Assembly (NCBI GenBank): GCA_047639315.1
Contig: JBLINQ010000003.1
Coordinates: 21,300 to 85,299, forward strand
From: S139-23 sp047639315
GTDB taxonomy: Bacteria; Planctomycetota; GCA-002687715; DRQF01
Direction of reading: 5' to 3'
Length of the DNA: 64,000 bases
Each line of letters starts with the position of its first letter. The stretch's first letter is position 1. Under the pieces are notes generated by a model. The model worked only from the letters and a program-made list of their open reading frames with translations, had not been told where the DNA came from and ran no database searches. Below are positions 35,850 through 44,323 of the stretch, piece by piece. Position numbers and translations under genes: made by a program.

Positions 35850-36549
35850 GATCTTGATCGTCGAAGACGACCCAACCATACGCATGGCCTTAGAAGATGC
35901 CTTTAAGGCTGAAGGTTATGACGTCACCGTTGCGCCAGATGGACTTCGAGGCGAAGAATTGCTCTTCAGTCGCCACTTCTCTTTAGTCCTCCTCGATCTG
36001 ATGATGCCAGGCAAAGGCGGATTAGAGGTCCTGAAGCAGATTCGCGAGGCCAGCATCATGACCCCTGTCATCTTGTTGACCGCTCGAAGCGACGAGAACG
36101 ATAAAGTTCTTGGCCTCGAACTGGGAGCAGACGACTACGTCACCAAACCATTTAGCTTGCGCGAGCTCTTGGCCCGCGTACGAGTTCTCTTGAGAAAAGA
36201 AGAACGCGTTCTCGATCTCTTGCGAGTCGAAGCGCCGGCTCAGCAGTTCTCCATCGGGGAATCCGTTGTTGATCTGGAGACTCTTGAGCTCAACAAAGGA
36301 GAAAAGGTGTGGCCACTCACCCCGAAGGAGGCAGCGATGCTGCACCTATTCTTCAGAGAATCAGGAAAAATCATCAGCCGCGGACGTTTTCTGAGCGAAG
36401 TCTGGGGCGGTGGAGAAGCTGTGACTAATCGCACAGTCGACACTCATATCCTTAATCTACGCAAGAAGTTAGAGCACGACCCGAAAGAACCACAGTTTCT
36501 CATAACCGTCCATGGGGCTGGCTACAAAATGGTCCTGACAACTTCCTGA
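35839..36549 (+). CDS. OmpR/PhoB-family response regulator
   Basis: The 236-residue protein has a receiver domain (1-120) with acidic pair EDD, phosphoacceptor Asp53 in LLDLMMPG, and conserved Thr (LLTAR) and Lys (VTKPF). A winged-helix DNA-binding domain (about 140-236) includes PLTPKEAAMLHLFF and the recognition helix region VTNRTVDTHILNLRKKLE. It is the cognate partner of the overlapping histidine kinase. Regulators of this family bind direct repeats spaced by 11 bp, as found at 34003-34029 and weakly at 36547-36573. Confidence 0.96.
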   Translation: MTARILIVEDDPTIRMALEDAFKAEGYDVTVAPDGLRGEELLFSRHFSLVLLDLMMPGKGGLEVLKQIREASIMTPVILLTARSDENDKVLGLELGADDYVTKPFSLRELLARVRVLLRKEERVLDLLRVEAPAQQFSIGESVVDLETLELNKGEKVWPLTPKEAAMLHLFFRESGKIISRGRFLSEVWGGGEAVTNRTVDTHILNLRKKLEHDPKEPQFLITVHGAGYKMVLTTS

Positions 36550-36573
36550 CATGCCTTTGACGACCACCAGACA
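36547..36573 (+). promoter_or_regulatory. Weak second 11-bp-spaced repeat array
   Basis: TGACA (36547), TGACG (36558) and AGACA (36569) lie at 11-bp spacing just after the response-regulator stop and about 75 bp before the HEAT-protein gene. They match the first array less well, so this is a tentative second binding site. Confidence 0.3.
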
Positions 36574-36648
36574 TTCGGTTCTGAGAATTGGCGACAAAAG
36601 GGGCAGAGCGAATGAACACCAGGCCCCAACTCCAAGAGGAGAAGTAAA

Positions 36649-39516
36649 GTGAAAAGAACTATAGCAGCCTTTATCGTCGCAGTGACATCCTTCGTCTTTG
36701 CCCAGCAGGAAGATCAAGCCGAACTATCCCGTGCTGATTTCGACAAGGCGGTCCAAGTCGAAACGATGGAAGGTGATCTGGTCAGCGCAGTCAACCTCTA
36801 TGCTCGTGCCGCCGACAACGAAACTCTCGATGATATCACCCGCACTCGTGCTCGCTACCGGATGGGACTCATCTACCGGAGGCTCGGCCAAGATCACGAC
36901 GCCGATCGTGTCTTGAAGCAGGCCGCCAAGGGTAAAGGCCCAGCCGCCAAGAACGCCGAAAATGTTTTGGCAGGCAAGAAGCCTCAAGACGAAAAAGACT
37001 GGTCGGTCCAGGGTCGCATTCACCGGTCGATCTCAAAGCTGTATCGCTCGACGAATTATCCTATCGGCATCAGTGAATTGACTCTCATTGGGGAACCGGC
37101 TGTGCCGCCTCTGGTCGAAGCGGTTCACAACGAGAAGAACGATCTGACCTTTGTTAAACGAGGTGTCTCTGCTTTGATTGCCATTGGTGGCCCAGCAGTC
37201 GCTTCTTGGATCGACAGCGTGGCCGACGAAAAAGATCTGTTCTACCGCCGCACGGTTCTGGATGCGATTTACTCCGGCATCGAGTCGGTCAAAGGCAACA
37301 AGACTAAATTGTCGACTGCGAGTATGACGGCCGGCATTCGGCGCTTTATGCTCGACCCAGATTCAAGCACAGCCCAACGGGCCATTGCCGTTCTCGCCAA
37401 ACTCAAATCACGAACCAATGAAGCCGAAGTCTTGGCGGTTCTTCGGCGCAGCGAGCCAGAGGTTGTGACCTCTTTTCTGCGCTCCGCCAGCTCGTTGCGC
37501 CTTCGGGACTTGGTGAGCGGGAATCCAGATTTTGTTGACCAGATAGCGACTCAGCTCAAGGCGCACTTCTTGTCTGGCCCCTTGGAGTTGCAGCAAAAGA
37601 TCATGCGCTTCGCCCAAAGTCACTATGGGCTAAGTAAAGAGACCGCCCATCATTTCTACGAGTTGATGGCGCTGGCGAAGGGCCCTATCGCTCAAGATCG
37701 TTTGTGGGCCAATGGTCTTGGTTTCTACAACTTGAATAATAATGGCGAAGTGATTCCGGCCGCCAAGTTCTTAGCGTTCGCCAACAACTTTCCTAAGGAC
37801 TTCTTTCACAACATCGATCAAACTGACTGGAATCTACTGCGAGAGAAATTCCCTCGTCAGAGTGGTTTTCTGAGCGGCATCCTAAACATGAACTCCTATT
37901 GGAAGTCTAATGATGTGCCAGCTATGATCGAACTCTTGCGACTCGGCGCCTCCTTTGAAGGGGACGGCTTCCAAAACCACCTCATCAAAGTTTCAGAGCC
38001 AGAACAACTGGGCTACTTGCTGGACAACCTGAGCCTCTTTTCTCGTCCCTACAACATTGCTAATCGCGCCGTGATCCAAGACCCAAATCCAGCATACGAA
38101 GCGCCGTTGGTCAATTGGGTTAACGAATATCTATCACGAGATCATTCGGAAAAGGGCTGGTCCCAATCCTTTTCTTGGTCATTCATCCGAGCGATCGCCC
38201 ATCAACGAACACCGGCGATGAATACCTTCTTGGTTGAATTGGCTGCCAAGGAAGCGAAGCTCTATCGGGCGATCGCCAACTCGGTCACCATGCCCAATAT
38301 CTTCACCGAGGAGGTCCTGCCGACCTTCCGGGTGTTGCTTGCCATGGATTGCGACGAAAAAGACGCCGGCCTGTCTCGCTTCGAACTTTGGGTGCCGCTC
38401 TATCGTCATGGCGACCCCAAGGACATTCCCCTGTTGGTGGCTGCCGCCCGCAAGGGTCTCGGCAATTCCAAGAGAGTCAAGAGCAGTCGCCGCAAGAAAA
38501 ATAGCCCAGAGTGGGGGTGCGGAACATTGCCTTTCCGCGAGCCTACAAAATTCACACCGGAACAGCGTGCCTCCATCTTTGCCCAGGTCATCAAAGGTCG
38601 TGAGGAAGATCTCGAAGAGTTTATCCTGGAGGGCTTGGAGGACTACAGCAAGTCATCCGGTTCGTCGGCCGAAGAGTTCTCGGCACCTCTGGTACTCATG
38701 GTTGCCGATACGGTCTTTGCACTCGAGGACAAAGCTCAAGAGCATATTCTGAAGTTCGTCTTGGCTATGGGCATCACCAAGATGGAGCCAGCCAAAACTT
38801 GGGTCTTGCGTGCATTGAAAGATCTACCAAACACCCTGATGTATCGTCTCCTGGGCGAACTCGAAAGTAAGTTTGACAAGGACACCGAAGCAGCGTTAAA
38901 GGCGCTCCTGAATGGAACAGATGATCGGATTACAACAGCGGTTCTCGATAGCTTAGACTCTCACGGCGATGGTAGGTTCACTGACGACATCGCTAAGCTT
39001 CTCGTGCACCAATCCTCTTCCGTAAGAGTGGGCGCAATCCGCGCCTTGGTGGCGATCGAACGCGAGAAATCAGTGCCCACAATTTTGCCCTTGGCATCTG
39101 ATATCAGTGCTTATGTTCGCAAGACACTTTGTGGATTGTTGGGTGAAGTGCCTGAGCGAACAGTCGTCCCCGTCCTGGTTGAAGCGCTGCGTGATCCAAA
39201 TGAGGAAGTGCGCAAGGCAGCAGAGGCTTCCTTGAAGCGAGTTCAGTTTTACTTTGACCAGAAGAAAAATTGGGATCGTTTCCTCAACGACGCCGGCCTC
39301 GATGCAACCAGTGCTGTCTCAGCCCTGTTGAAGCAGGCCAAGGTCGGGAACGACCAGGCCATTCGGTTGATCGCGATTGAATCGTTGGGGACTCTTGGTG
39401 TGGCGGAAACTTTGCCAATCCTCATTCAGTTCATGACTGAGGGCGACGCCGAGATCCAGGCTGCTGCCAAGTTGGCCATAGACAAGATCAACAGTAAGCC
39501 CGCGCCCAAAAAGTAG
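36649..39516 (+). CDS. Large secreted HEAT-repeat protein
   Basis: The GTG start has GAGGAG 8 bases upstream and opens a signal peptide (RTIAAFIVAVTSFVFAQ). The 955-residue product has an N-terminal TPR-like segment (SAVNLYARAADNETLDDITRTRARYRMGLIYRRLG) and HEAT-like helical repeats, clearest in the last 250 residues. Examples are VRVGAIRALVAIEREKSVPTILPL, YVRKTLCGLLGEVPERTVVPVLVEAL and PNEEVRKAAEASLKR. Such proteins act as protein-binding scaffolds. The gene is separated from the two-component pair by 99 bp and may be under its control. No enzyme motif was found. Confidence 0.85.
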   Translation: MKRTIAAFIVAVTSFVFAQQEDQAELSRADFDKAVQVETMEGDLVSAVNLYARAADNETLDDITRTRARYRMGLIYRRLGQDHDADRVLKQAAKGKGPAAKNAENVLAGKKPQDEKDWSVQGRIHRSISKLYRSTNYPIGISELTLIGEPAVPPLVEAVHNEKNDLTFVKRGVSALIAIGGPAVASWIDSVADEKDLFYRRTVLDAIYSGIESVKGNKTKLSTASMTAGIRRFMLDPDSSTAQRAIAVLAKLKSRTNEAEVLAVLRRSEPEVVTSFLRSASSLRLRDLVSGNPDFVDQIATQLKAHFLSGPLELQQKIMRFAQSHYGLSKETAHHFYELMALAKGPIAQDRLWANGLGFYNLNNNGEVIPAAKFLAFANNFPKDFFHNIDQTDWNLLREKFPRQSGFLSGILNMNSYWKSNDVPAMIELLRLGASFEGDGFQNHLIKVSEPEQLGYLLDNLSLFSRPYNIANRAVIQDPNPAYEAPLVNWVNEYLSRDHSEKGWSQSFSWSFIRAIAHQRTPAMNTFLVELAAKEAKLYRAIANSVTMPNIFTEEVLPTFRVLLAMDCDEKDAGLSRFELWVPLYRHGDPKDIPLLVAAARKGLGNSKRVKSSRRKKNSPEWGCGTLPFREPTKFTPEQRASIFAQVIKGREEDLEEFILEGLEDYSKSSGSSAEEFSAPLVLMVADTVFALEDKAQEHILKFVLAMGITKMEPAKTWVLRALKDLPNTLMYRLLGELESKFDKDTEAALKALLNGTDDRITTAVLDSLDSHGDGRFTDDIAKLLVHQSSSVRVGAIRALVAIEREKSVPTILPLASDISAYVRKTLCGLLGEVPERTVVPVLVEALRDPNEEVRKAAEASLKRVQFYFDQKKNWDRFLNDAGLDATSAVSALLKQAKVGNDQAIRLIAIESLGTLGVAETLPILIQFMTEGDAEIQAAAKLAIDKINSKPAPKK

Positions 39517-39542
39517 AGAGACGCCTTATGGCGAGGGATTTT

Positions 39543-39581
39543 GGCCGAGGGTCACGCAAGTGATGCTCGGCCTCTTTTTTT
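39543..39581 (+). terminator. Rho-independent terminator after HEAT-protein gene
   Basis: GGCCGAG (39543-39549) pairs with CTCGGCC (39566-39572), followed by a T-run at 39575-39581. It lies 27 bases after the stop codon. Confidence 0.85.
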
Positions 39582-39694
39582 GTCTCTGTTTTCACTCGAT
39601 CGTGACAACTCGCTCTTTGGACGTCGCATCCGCTCTTCCTGTCTGGACAATTCTTAAATCTTGGAAACGAGAGGCCTCGCGCTATGATGCCTTT

Positions 39695-40372
39695 ATGAGT
39701 GACGACACATCAGGGTTTATTCCCCTTGAACACAAGCGACTCGAGCCAAAGGAAATGGAAGCTCAAGGCGAGGCCTTTCTGCAAGACTTGGACTCTCGGA
39801 GGAGCGTTCGCTTTTTCTCGGATCAACCGGTTCCTAAGCGTCTCATCGAACTTGCCATTGAAGCTGCCAGCACCGCCCCCAGCGGCGCTCATATGCAGCC
39901 ATGGACCTTCGTGGCGATCTCCGATGCCAATATCAAACGTGAGATCCGCATCGCCGCCGAAAAGGAAGAGTATATTTCCTATGAAGGCGGCCGCATGAAA
40001 GAAGAGTGGCTGAGAGACTTAGCCCCACTCGGGACCGATTGGCACAAGCCATTCTTAGAGACCGTCCCTTGGATTGTTGTCTTGATGGCACAGCGGCGCG
40101 GCAAGACGGAAGAGGGCAACATTAAGAAGCACTATTATGTGCAAGAGAGTGTTGGCATTGCTGCTGGTTTGTTTATTGCAGCGCTTCACAAGATGGGGCT
40201 TTGCACCCTCACTCATACACCAAGCCCGATGGCCTTCTTGCAAGAGATCCTTGAACGGCCGAAGAACGAAGTGCCATTCATTCTTTTCCCCATCGGCTTT
40301 CCCACCGACGACTGTGTCGTGCCCGACTTAAAACGCAAGCCTCTCGATGACGTGAGTGTTTGGTTCGAGTGA
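39695..40372 (+). CDS. Iodotyrosine-deiodinase-like flavin (nitroreductase-family) enzyme
   Basis: The 225-residue protein belongs to the FMN nitroreductase superfamily and closely follows vertebrate iodotyrosine deiodinase: RRSVRFFS (35-42), APSGAHMQPWTF (61-72), HYYVQESVGIAAGLFIAAL, and PDLKRKPLD near the end. The three residues that grip the zwitterion of iodotyrosine in the human enzyme (Glu157, Tyr161, Lys182) align with Glu92, Tyr96 and Lys118. It is soluble, unlike the membrane-anchored vertebrate form. Likely reaction: FMN-dependent reductive dehalogenation of mono- or diiodotyrosine, or of another halotyrosine. A longer frame to 39560 would run through the terminator and is rejected. 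The gene is alone, converging with glcF. Confidence 0.88.
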   Translation: MSDDTSGFIPLEHKRLEPKEMEAQGEAFLQDLDSRRSVRFFSDQPVPKRLIELAIEAASTAPSGAHMQPWTFVAISDANIKREIRIAAEKEEYISYEGGRMKEEWLRDLAPLGTDWHKPFLETVPWIVVLMAQRRGKTEEGNIKKHYYVQESVGIAAGLFIAALHKMGLCTLTHTPSPMAFLQEILERPKNEVPFILFPIGFPTDDCVVPDLKRKPLDDVSVWFE

Positions 40373-40412
40373 GTGACGCCGATTTCTTGTTGAAGTTCCG
40401 CCGACCAAGCAC

Positions 40413-41678
40413 TCAGAGCAAAGAGACCGGATGTCGCACTTCGACATCAAGGCCGCGCCCTGCGATCCCTTTTTGCCATTGCATCAGGCATCCCGGGTTG
40501 CCGGTGAGAAGGACCTTGGCGCCACTGCGCTCAAGGTCGTCCAACTTTTCCTCAAGAATCGCGTCGCTCATTTCCGGTTGGGTAAGATTGTAGATTCCTG
40601 CGGCGCCGCAGCATCGGTCAAAACCATCCAAGGGAACCACGTCCAAATCAGGAATACGATTGATGACGGCAAGTGGTCCGGTCTGACATCCTTGGGCATG
40701 GTGTAAATGGCAGGGTGCATCGTAGCAGACCGGCCCCAGGTCTTGACCACCTCGTGGGGTGAGATCTTCGCGAGCGAAGAGCTCCAGGATATCGATGACC
40801 TTGGCGGAAACTTTTTTGGCCTGGGCTGACTCCGGGTCACTGGCAAACCACTCGGCGTATTCAGCCATGGCCGCGCCACAGCCAGCCGAGTTGAAAACAA
40901 TCCAGTCGACATCGGAGGTGAGGAAGCTCTCGATGTTTTGACGCGCAAGTTTCTTGGCGCTGTCTTGATCTCCGGCATGGATATGAAGGGCACCACAACA
41001 GGTTTGTGATTTTGGCACCACGACGTCGTAGCCCTGAGCCACAAGAGCATCCACTGTTTGCCGGTTTGTGTCACCAAATAATTCTGGCATCACGCACCCA
41101 GCAAGAAAGCCAACACGCCCGCGTTTGGCCGTCGTTGCTTCTGTCAGTTCAGGAAGAGGGCGCCGGTCTTTTTTTGCCGGCACAACAGGAACAGTGGCTT
41201 CCATTCGACGGAGTGTCGCAGGCAAGATGCGATTGATGCCGAGGCCATGAACGGCTTTTCTGATGCCCCAATGCGTGTAGCACCGCGTCATCGTTGCGGC
41301 GATGGACATCCACCTTCTACTTGGCAAGACTCGCTTCAGCATGAAGGCTTCGAATGAACGTCCGAGAAATCCTCGTTTCGATTTCGTGTGGATCTCGTGC
41401 CGCGTGATTTCCATCATGGCACCAAACTGCACAGCCGATGGACAGGTTGATTCACACGCCCGACAAAGAAGACAGAGCTCCATGGGCTCTTTAACTCCGT
41501 CGTCAATTTGAAGCTCGCCTTCGGCCAGGGCGCGCATGAGAGAGATGCGTCCTCGTGGGCCGTCAATCTCATTGCCCGTGACTTGATAGGTCGGGCAGGC
41601 CGACAAGCAAAGACCGCAATGAATGCAGTCGAGACTTTTCTCATAACGCAGGAGGAGTTCTTTGGCTCGATCTTCCAT
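40413..41678 (-). CDS. glcF: Glycolate oxidase iron-sulfur subunit
   Basis: The 421-residue protein has two ferredoxin-type [4Fe-4S] motifs, CIHCGLCLSACP near residue 18 and CLLCRACESTCP near 70. Two CCG domains follow (CCGALHIHAGD and CCGAAGIYNL), typical of GlcF and heterodisulfide-reductase-like subunits. With GlcD and GlcE it oxidises glycolate to glyoxylate and passes electrons to the respiratory chain. It starts 4 bases after the glcE stop and is the last gene of the leftward operon. It converges on the deiodinase-like gene with a 40-bp gap. Confidence 0.95.
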   Translation of the reverse strand: MEDRAKELLLRYEKSLDCIHCGLCLSACPTYQVTGNEIDGPRGRISLMRALAEGELQIDDGVKEPMELCLLCRACESTCPSAVQFGAMMEITRHEIHTKSKRGFLGRSFEAFMLKRVLPSRRWMSIAATMTRCYTHWGIRKAVHGLGINRILPATLRRMEATVPVVPAKKDRRPLPELTEATTAKRGRVGFLAGCVMPELFGDTNRQTVDALVAQGYDVVVPKSQTCCGALHIHAGDQDSAKKLARQNIESFLTSDVDWIVFNSAGCGAAMAEYAEWFASDPESAQAKKVSAKVIDILELFAREDLTPRGGQDLGPVCYDAPCHLHHAQGCQTGPLAVINRIPDLDVVPLDGFDRCCGAAGIYNLTQPEMSDAILEEKLDDLERSGAKVLLTGNPGCLMQWQKGIAGRGLDVEVRHPVSLL

Positions 41679-41681
41679 CGC

Positions 41682-42875
41682 TTAGAAGCTCCCCGCTATT
41701 GGTCGCTTGGGCATGAGAATCCCGACCGGATCGAAGGCGATCTTGATGCGATCACCAATCTTCCTGGCACCCGCTGCCGGGTGCGTGAAGCGGTCCCAAC
41801 GCCCTTCGCGGTCACTGAGTTCGTCTGGTAAGGAGGCGACGGCATGATGATCTTCTTCGATCTTCTTGACATCGATTTCTGTGATTTCTTGGCTCAGATC
41901 GAAGGCCCGCGAGCAAGTGAAATCAATGCTCGCTCTTTGCATATCAACGACCAGTCCCCAGCTATGATCTGATTGCTCAACAGGGAGCTCTGCCGTGGCC
42001 AAGCTGACACGACTCGGAGGTAGGGTCAGCTTCAAGTGAAAAGGTTGGCTGGAAGGAAATTGACAGACTTCCTGCCATAAGGCCCTGCTCTCTTCCCCTT
42101 CGAGTTGATCAACAGGACAGTCAAAGTGGACTAAAGATTCACCTAACTGCACGATCGAATCAGAACTGCCTTCGGCTCGAACGAAGATGAGCGGACCACC
42201 ATCTTGATCATGCAGTGCCGCTCCCGCGACAACAACGATGGCTGTCAAGACGTGCAGGCTCTGACGCAACGCCATGGCAACTTCGAAACTGCGCTCGATG
42301 GTTTTTGTTTGGAGGACAAAGGTGGCTTCTCTGGGAGGCTGAGGCCTCAACCGAAAGGTCACCTCTGTAATAATGCCCAAGCTTCCGGCGCTGCCGCAGA
42401 GAAGCCGAACGAAATCGTATCCCGTCACATTCTTGACGACTCGGCCACCACCAACAAGACGGCGTCCATCGCCAGAGAAGGCTTCGATCCCGAGGACTTG
42501 CCCAGCCACGCCACCGTGCGTGTTGGCAATGAAACCGCCAGTTCCCATGCCGACCAATGCACCGACGGTGGTCGTTTCTGGATTTGGCAATTCGACTGTG
42601 AGTCTTTGACCCTGCTTCGCGACAATGCGTTGAATGTCAGCGACCTTCGCTCCAACTTCCACGGTCATGGTGAGGTCGTCGGCGGCATAGGAGATCACTT
42701 GATCGAGTTCAGCCAGGCTGATCACGCAGTGGTCTTCCTCTCCCTCTAACAGCGGCGGCATGGTTGCGCTGCTCGTCGGAATGATGGCAGTGCCATCATT
42801 GGCACAAACACCAATCAACTGGCGCAACTCCTCTTGATTCCGGATTGCTACGAACTGACCTTCGCATGTGCTCAT
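41682..42875 (-). CDS. glcE: Glycolate oxidase FAD-binding subunit GlcE
   Basis: The 397-residue product has the FAD-binding type 4 fold, with VGALVGMGTGGFIANTHGG and NVTGYDFVRLLCGSAGSLGIITEVTFRL. Its catalytic C-terminal domain is reduced relative to GlcD. In E. coli GlcE is a required subunit of glycolate oxidase. The ATG at 42875 overlaps the glcD stop by 4 bases (ATGA), so the longer frame from 42977 is rejected. The C-terminal segment ends in KIAFDPVGILMPKRP, corresponding to the conserved DPxxxLNPGK of this family but with Met-Pro-Lys in place of Asn-Pro-Gly. Confidence 0.92.
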   Translation of the reverse strand: MSTCEGQFVAIRNQEELRQLIGVCANDGTAIIPTSSATMPPLLEGEEDHCVISLAELDQVISYAADDLTMTVEVGAKVADIQRIVAKQGQRLTVELPNPETTTVGALVGMGTGGFIANTHGGVAGQVLGIEAFSGDGRRLVGGGRVVKNVTGYDFVRLLCGSAGSLGIITEVTFRLRPQPPREATFVLQTKTIERSFEVAMALRQSLHVLTAIVVVAGAALHDQDGGPLIFVRAEGSSDSIVQLGESLVHFDCPVDQLEGEESRALWQEVCQFPSSQPFHLKLTLPPSRVSLATAELPVEQSDHSWGLVVDMQRASIDFTCSRAFDLSQEITEIDVKKIEEDHHAVASLPDELSDREGRWDRFTHPAAGARKIGDRIKIAFDPVGILMPKRPIAGSF

Positions 42876-44323
42876 TGCTCGTCCTCCTGCGTCAGAGAGA
42901 ACACGCCTTTGGTTTCTGTGCATGCTCTCGGTGTCGGCAGAATCTTGCCCGGATTGAGTAGTCCTTTGGGGCCCCAAGCGTCTCGGTATTCTTGAAAGAG
43001 AGCCAAGGCTTCATCATCAAAGACCAAAGGCATGAACTCCATTTTCTCAACCCCGACACCATGTTCGCCCGACAGCGCGCCACCCAGGTTGAGACAAACT
43101 TCGACAATACCTTCAGCCGCGCGAAGCACACGTTCGACTTCTTCGTGATCGCGGCCGTCATAGCTGATATTCGGATGGAGATTGCCTTCCCCTGCATGAA
43201 ACACGTTGGCGAGCCGGAGGTCGAGCGCGCGGCAAACTTCAGCAATACCGACGATGGCCGGCTCGAGTTTCGAGCGTGGCACCACGCAGTCCATGACATA
43301 GAGGTCAGGGGCAATGCGTCCCATGGCGCCGAAAGCTCCTTTGCGACCGCGCCAAAGCTCTTTGCGCCTGACCGGATCGTTGGCGTCTTCGAAACTCAGA
43401 CAATCGTGTCGTTTGCAGATGTCTTGAACGCGTTTTTGATCGTAAGCGACATCGGCTGTGTGTCCGTCAAGCTCAACGAGTATGACGGCCGCCGCATCTT
43501 GCGGATAACCCGCAGCAAAGACACTTGCCTCCACCGCTTGGATCGTCAGTTGGTCGAGGGCTTCAATGGCGGCGGCATTCACGCCTTCGGCAATCATGTC
43601 TGAGACGGCGCGGCAGGCAGCAGGCAAACTGGAGAAGACTCCCAACATGGTGGCGGTGGTTTGAGGAGTCGGCACCAGGCGGACAATGGCTTCGGTCACA
43701 ATGCCGAGCGTTCCCTCGGAGCCAACAAATGCGCCAACCAAATCGTAACCGTGAACCGGCCCATTGATCCCACCAATTTTGACCACCTCGCCATCTTCTA
43801 AGACGACAGTGAGACCTAAGACGTGACCAACGGTTGAACCGTACTTAAGCGTGTGAGGCCCGCCGGAATTTTCGGCGATGTTGCCACCCAAGGTGCACAC
43901 CATTTGGCTCGAAGGATCTGGCGCATAGAAAAGCCCATGTTCTGCAACGCAGTCGGAAAGGTGCAGGTTGATGTGGCCTGGTTCTAAGATGGCATAGCGG
44001 TCGACCACGTTAACTTCGATCAACCGCTTCATGGCTGAGGTATCGACGATGATGCCACCATCTTTAGCCGGTAAAGCCCCACCAGATAAACCAGTGCCTG
44101 CTCCTCGGGCCGTGACGGGCATCTCGGCCTCATAGCAGGCCATCATGATCTTGGCGACTTCGACTGTCGTCTTCGGCAGGCATACCGCCAAGGGTTTTAC
44201 TTTCAGGTGGGTGAGCGCATCACACTGATAGACATGAAGAGACGCTGGATCCTGACGAAAGCGACGGGTGCCAACGATCGATGTCAGTGTCTTTGCTAAA
44301 TTGTCGGTCAGCTTGCGAATCAC
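42872..44323 (-). CDS. glcD: Glycolate oxidase catalytic subunit GlcD
   Basis: The 483-residue protein is a full FAD-linked oxidase: PP-loop segment PVTARGAGTGLSGGALP, TLGGNIAENSGGPHTLKYG, GSEGTLGIVTEAIVRL, and the C-terminal HAGEGNLHPNI, GALSGEHGVGVEK and GLLNPGKILP. It dehydrogenates glycolate, or D-lactate in relatives, to the 2-oxo acid. Its stop overlaps glcE and its start overlaps the acyl-CoA ligase gene, each by 4 bases. The presence of GlcE and GlcF favours glycolate over D-lactate as the substrate. Confidence 0.95.
   Translation of the reverse strand: MIRKLTDNLAKTLTSIVGTRRFRQDPASLHVYQCDALTHLKVKPLAVCLPKTTVEVAKIMMACYEAEMPVTARGAGTGLSGGALPAKDGGIIVDTSAMKRLIEVNVVDRYAILEPGHINLHLSDCVAEHGLFYAPDPSSQMVCTLGGNIAENSGGPHTLKYGSTVGHVLGLTVVLEDGEVVKIGGINGPVHGYDLVGAFVGSEGTLGIVTEAIVRLVPTPQTTATMLGVFSSLPAACRAVSDMIAEGVNAAAIEALDQLTIQAVEASVFAAGYPQDAAAVILVELDGHTADVAYDQKRVQDICKRHDCLSFEDANDPVRRKELWRGRKGAFGAMGRIAPDLYVMDCVVPRSKLEPAIVGIAEVCRALDLRLANVFHAGEGNLHPNISYDGRDHEEVERVLRAAEGIVEVCLNLGGALSGEHGVGVEKMEFMPLVFDDEALALFQEYRDAWGPKGLLNPGKILPTPRACTETKGVFSLTQEDEQ

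Noticed and set aside
39560..39694. Hydrophobic N-terminal extension of the deiodinase-like enzyme, which could mimic the vertebrate membrane anchor
   Set aside because: The extension begins inside the terminator hairpin of the preceding gene and lacks a ribosome-binding site.
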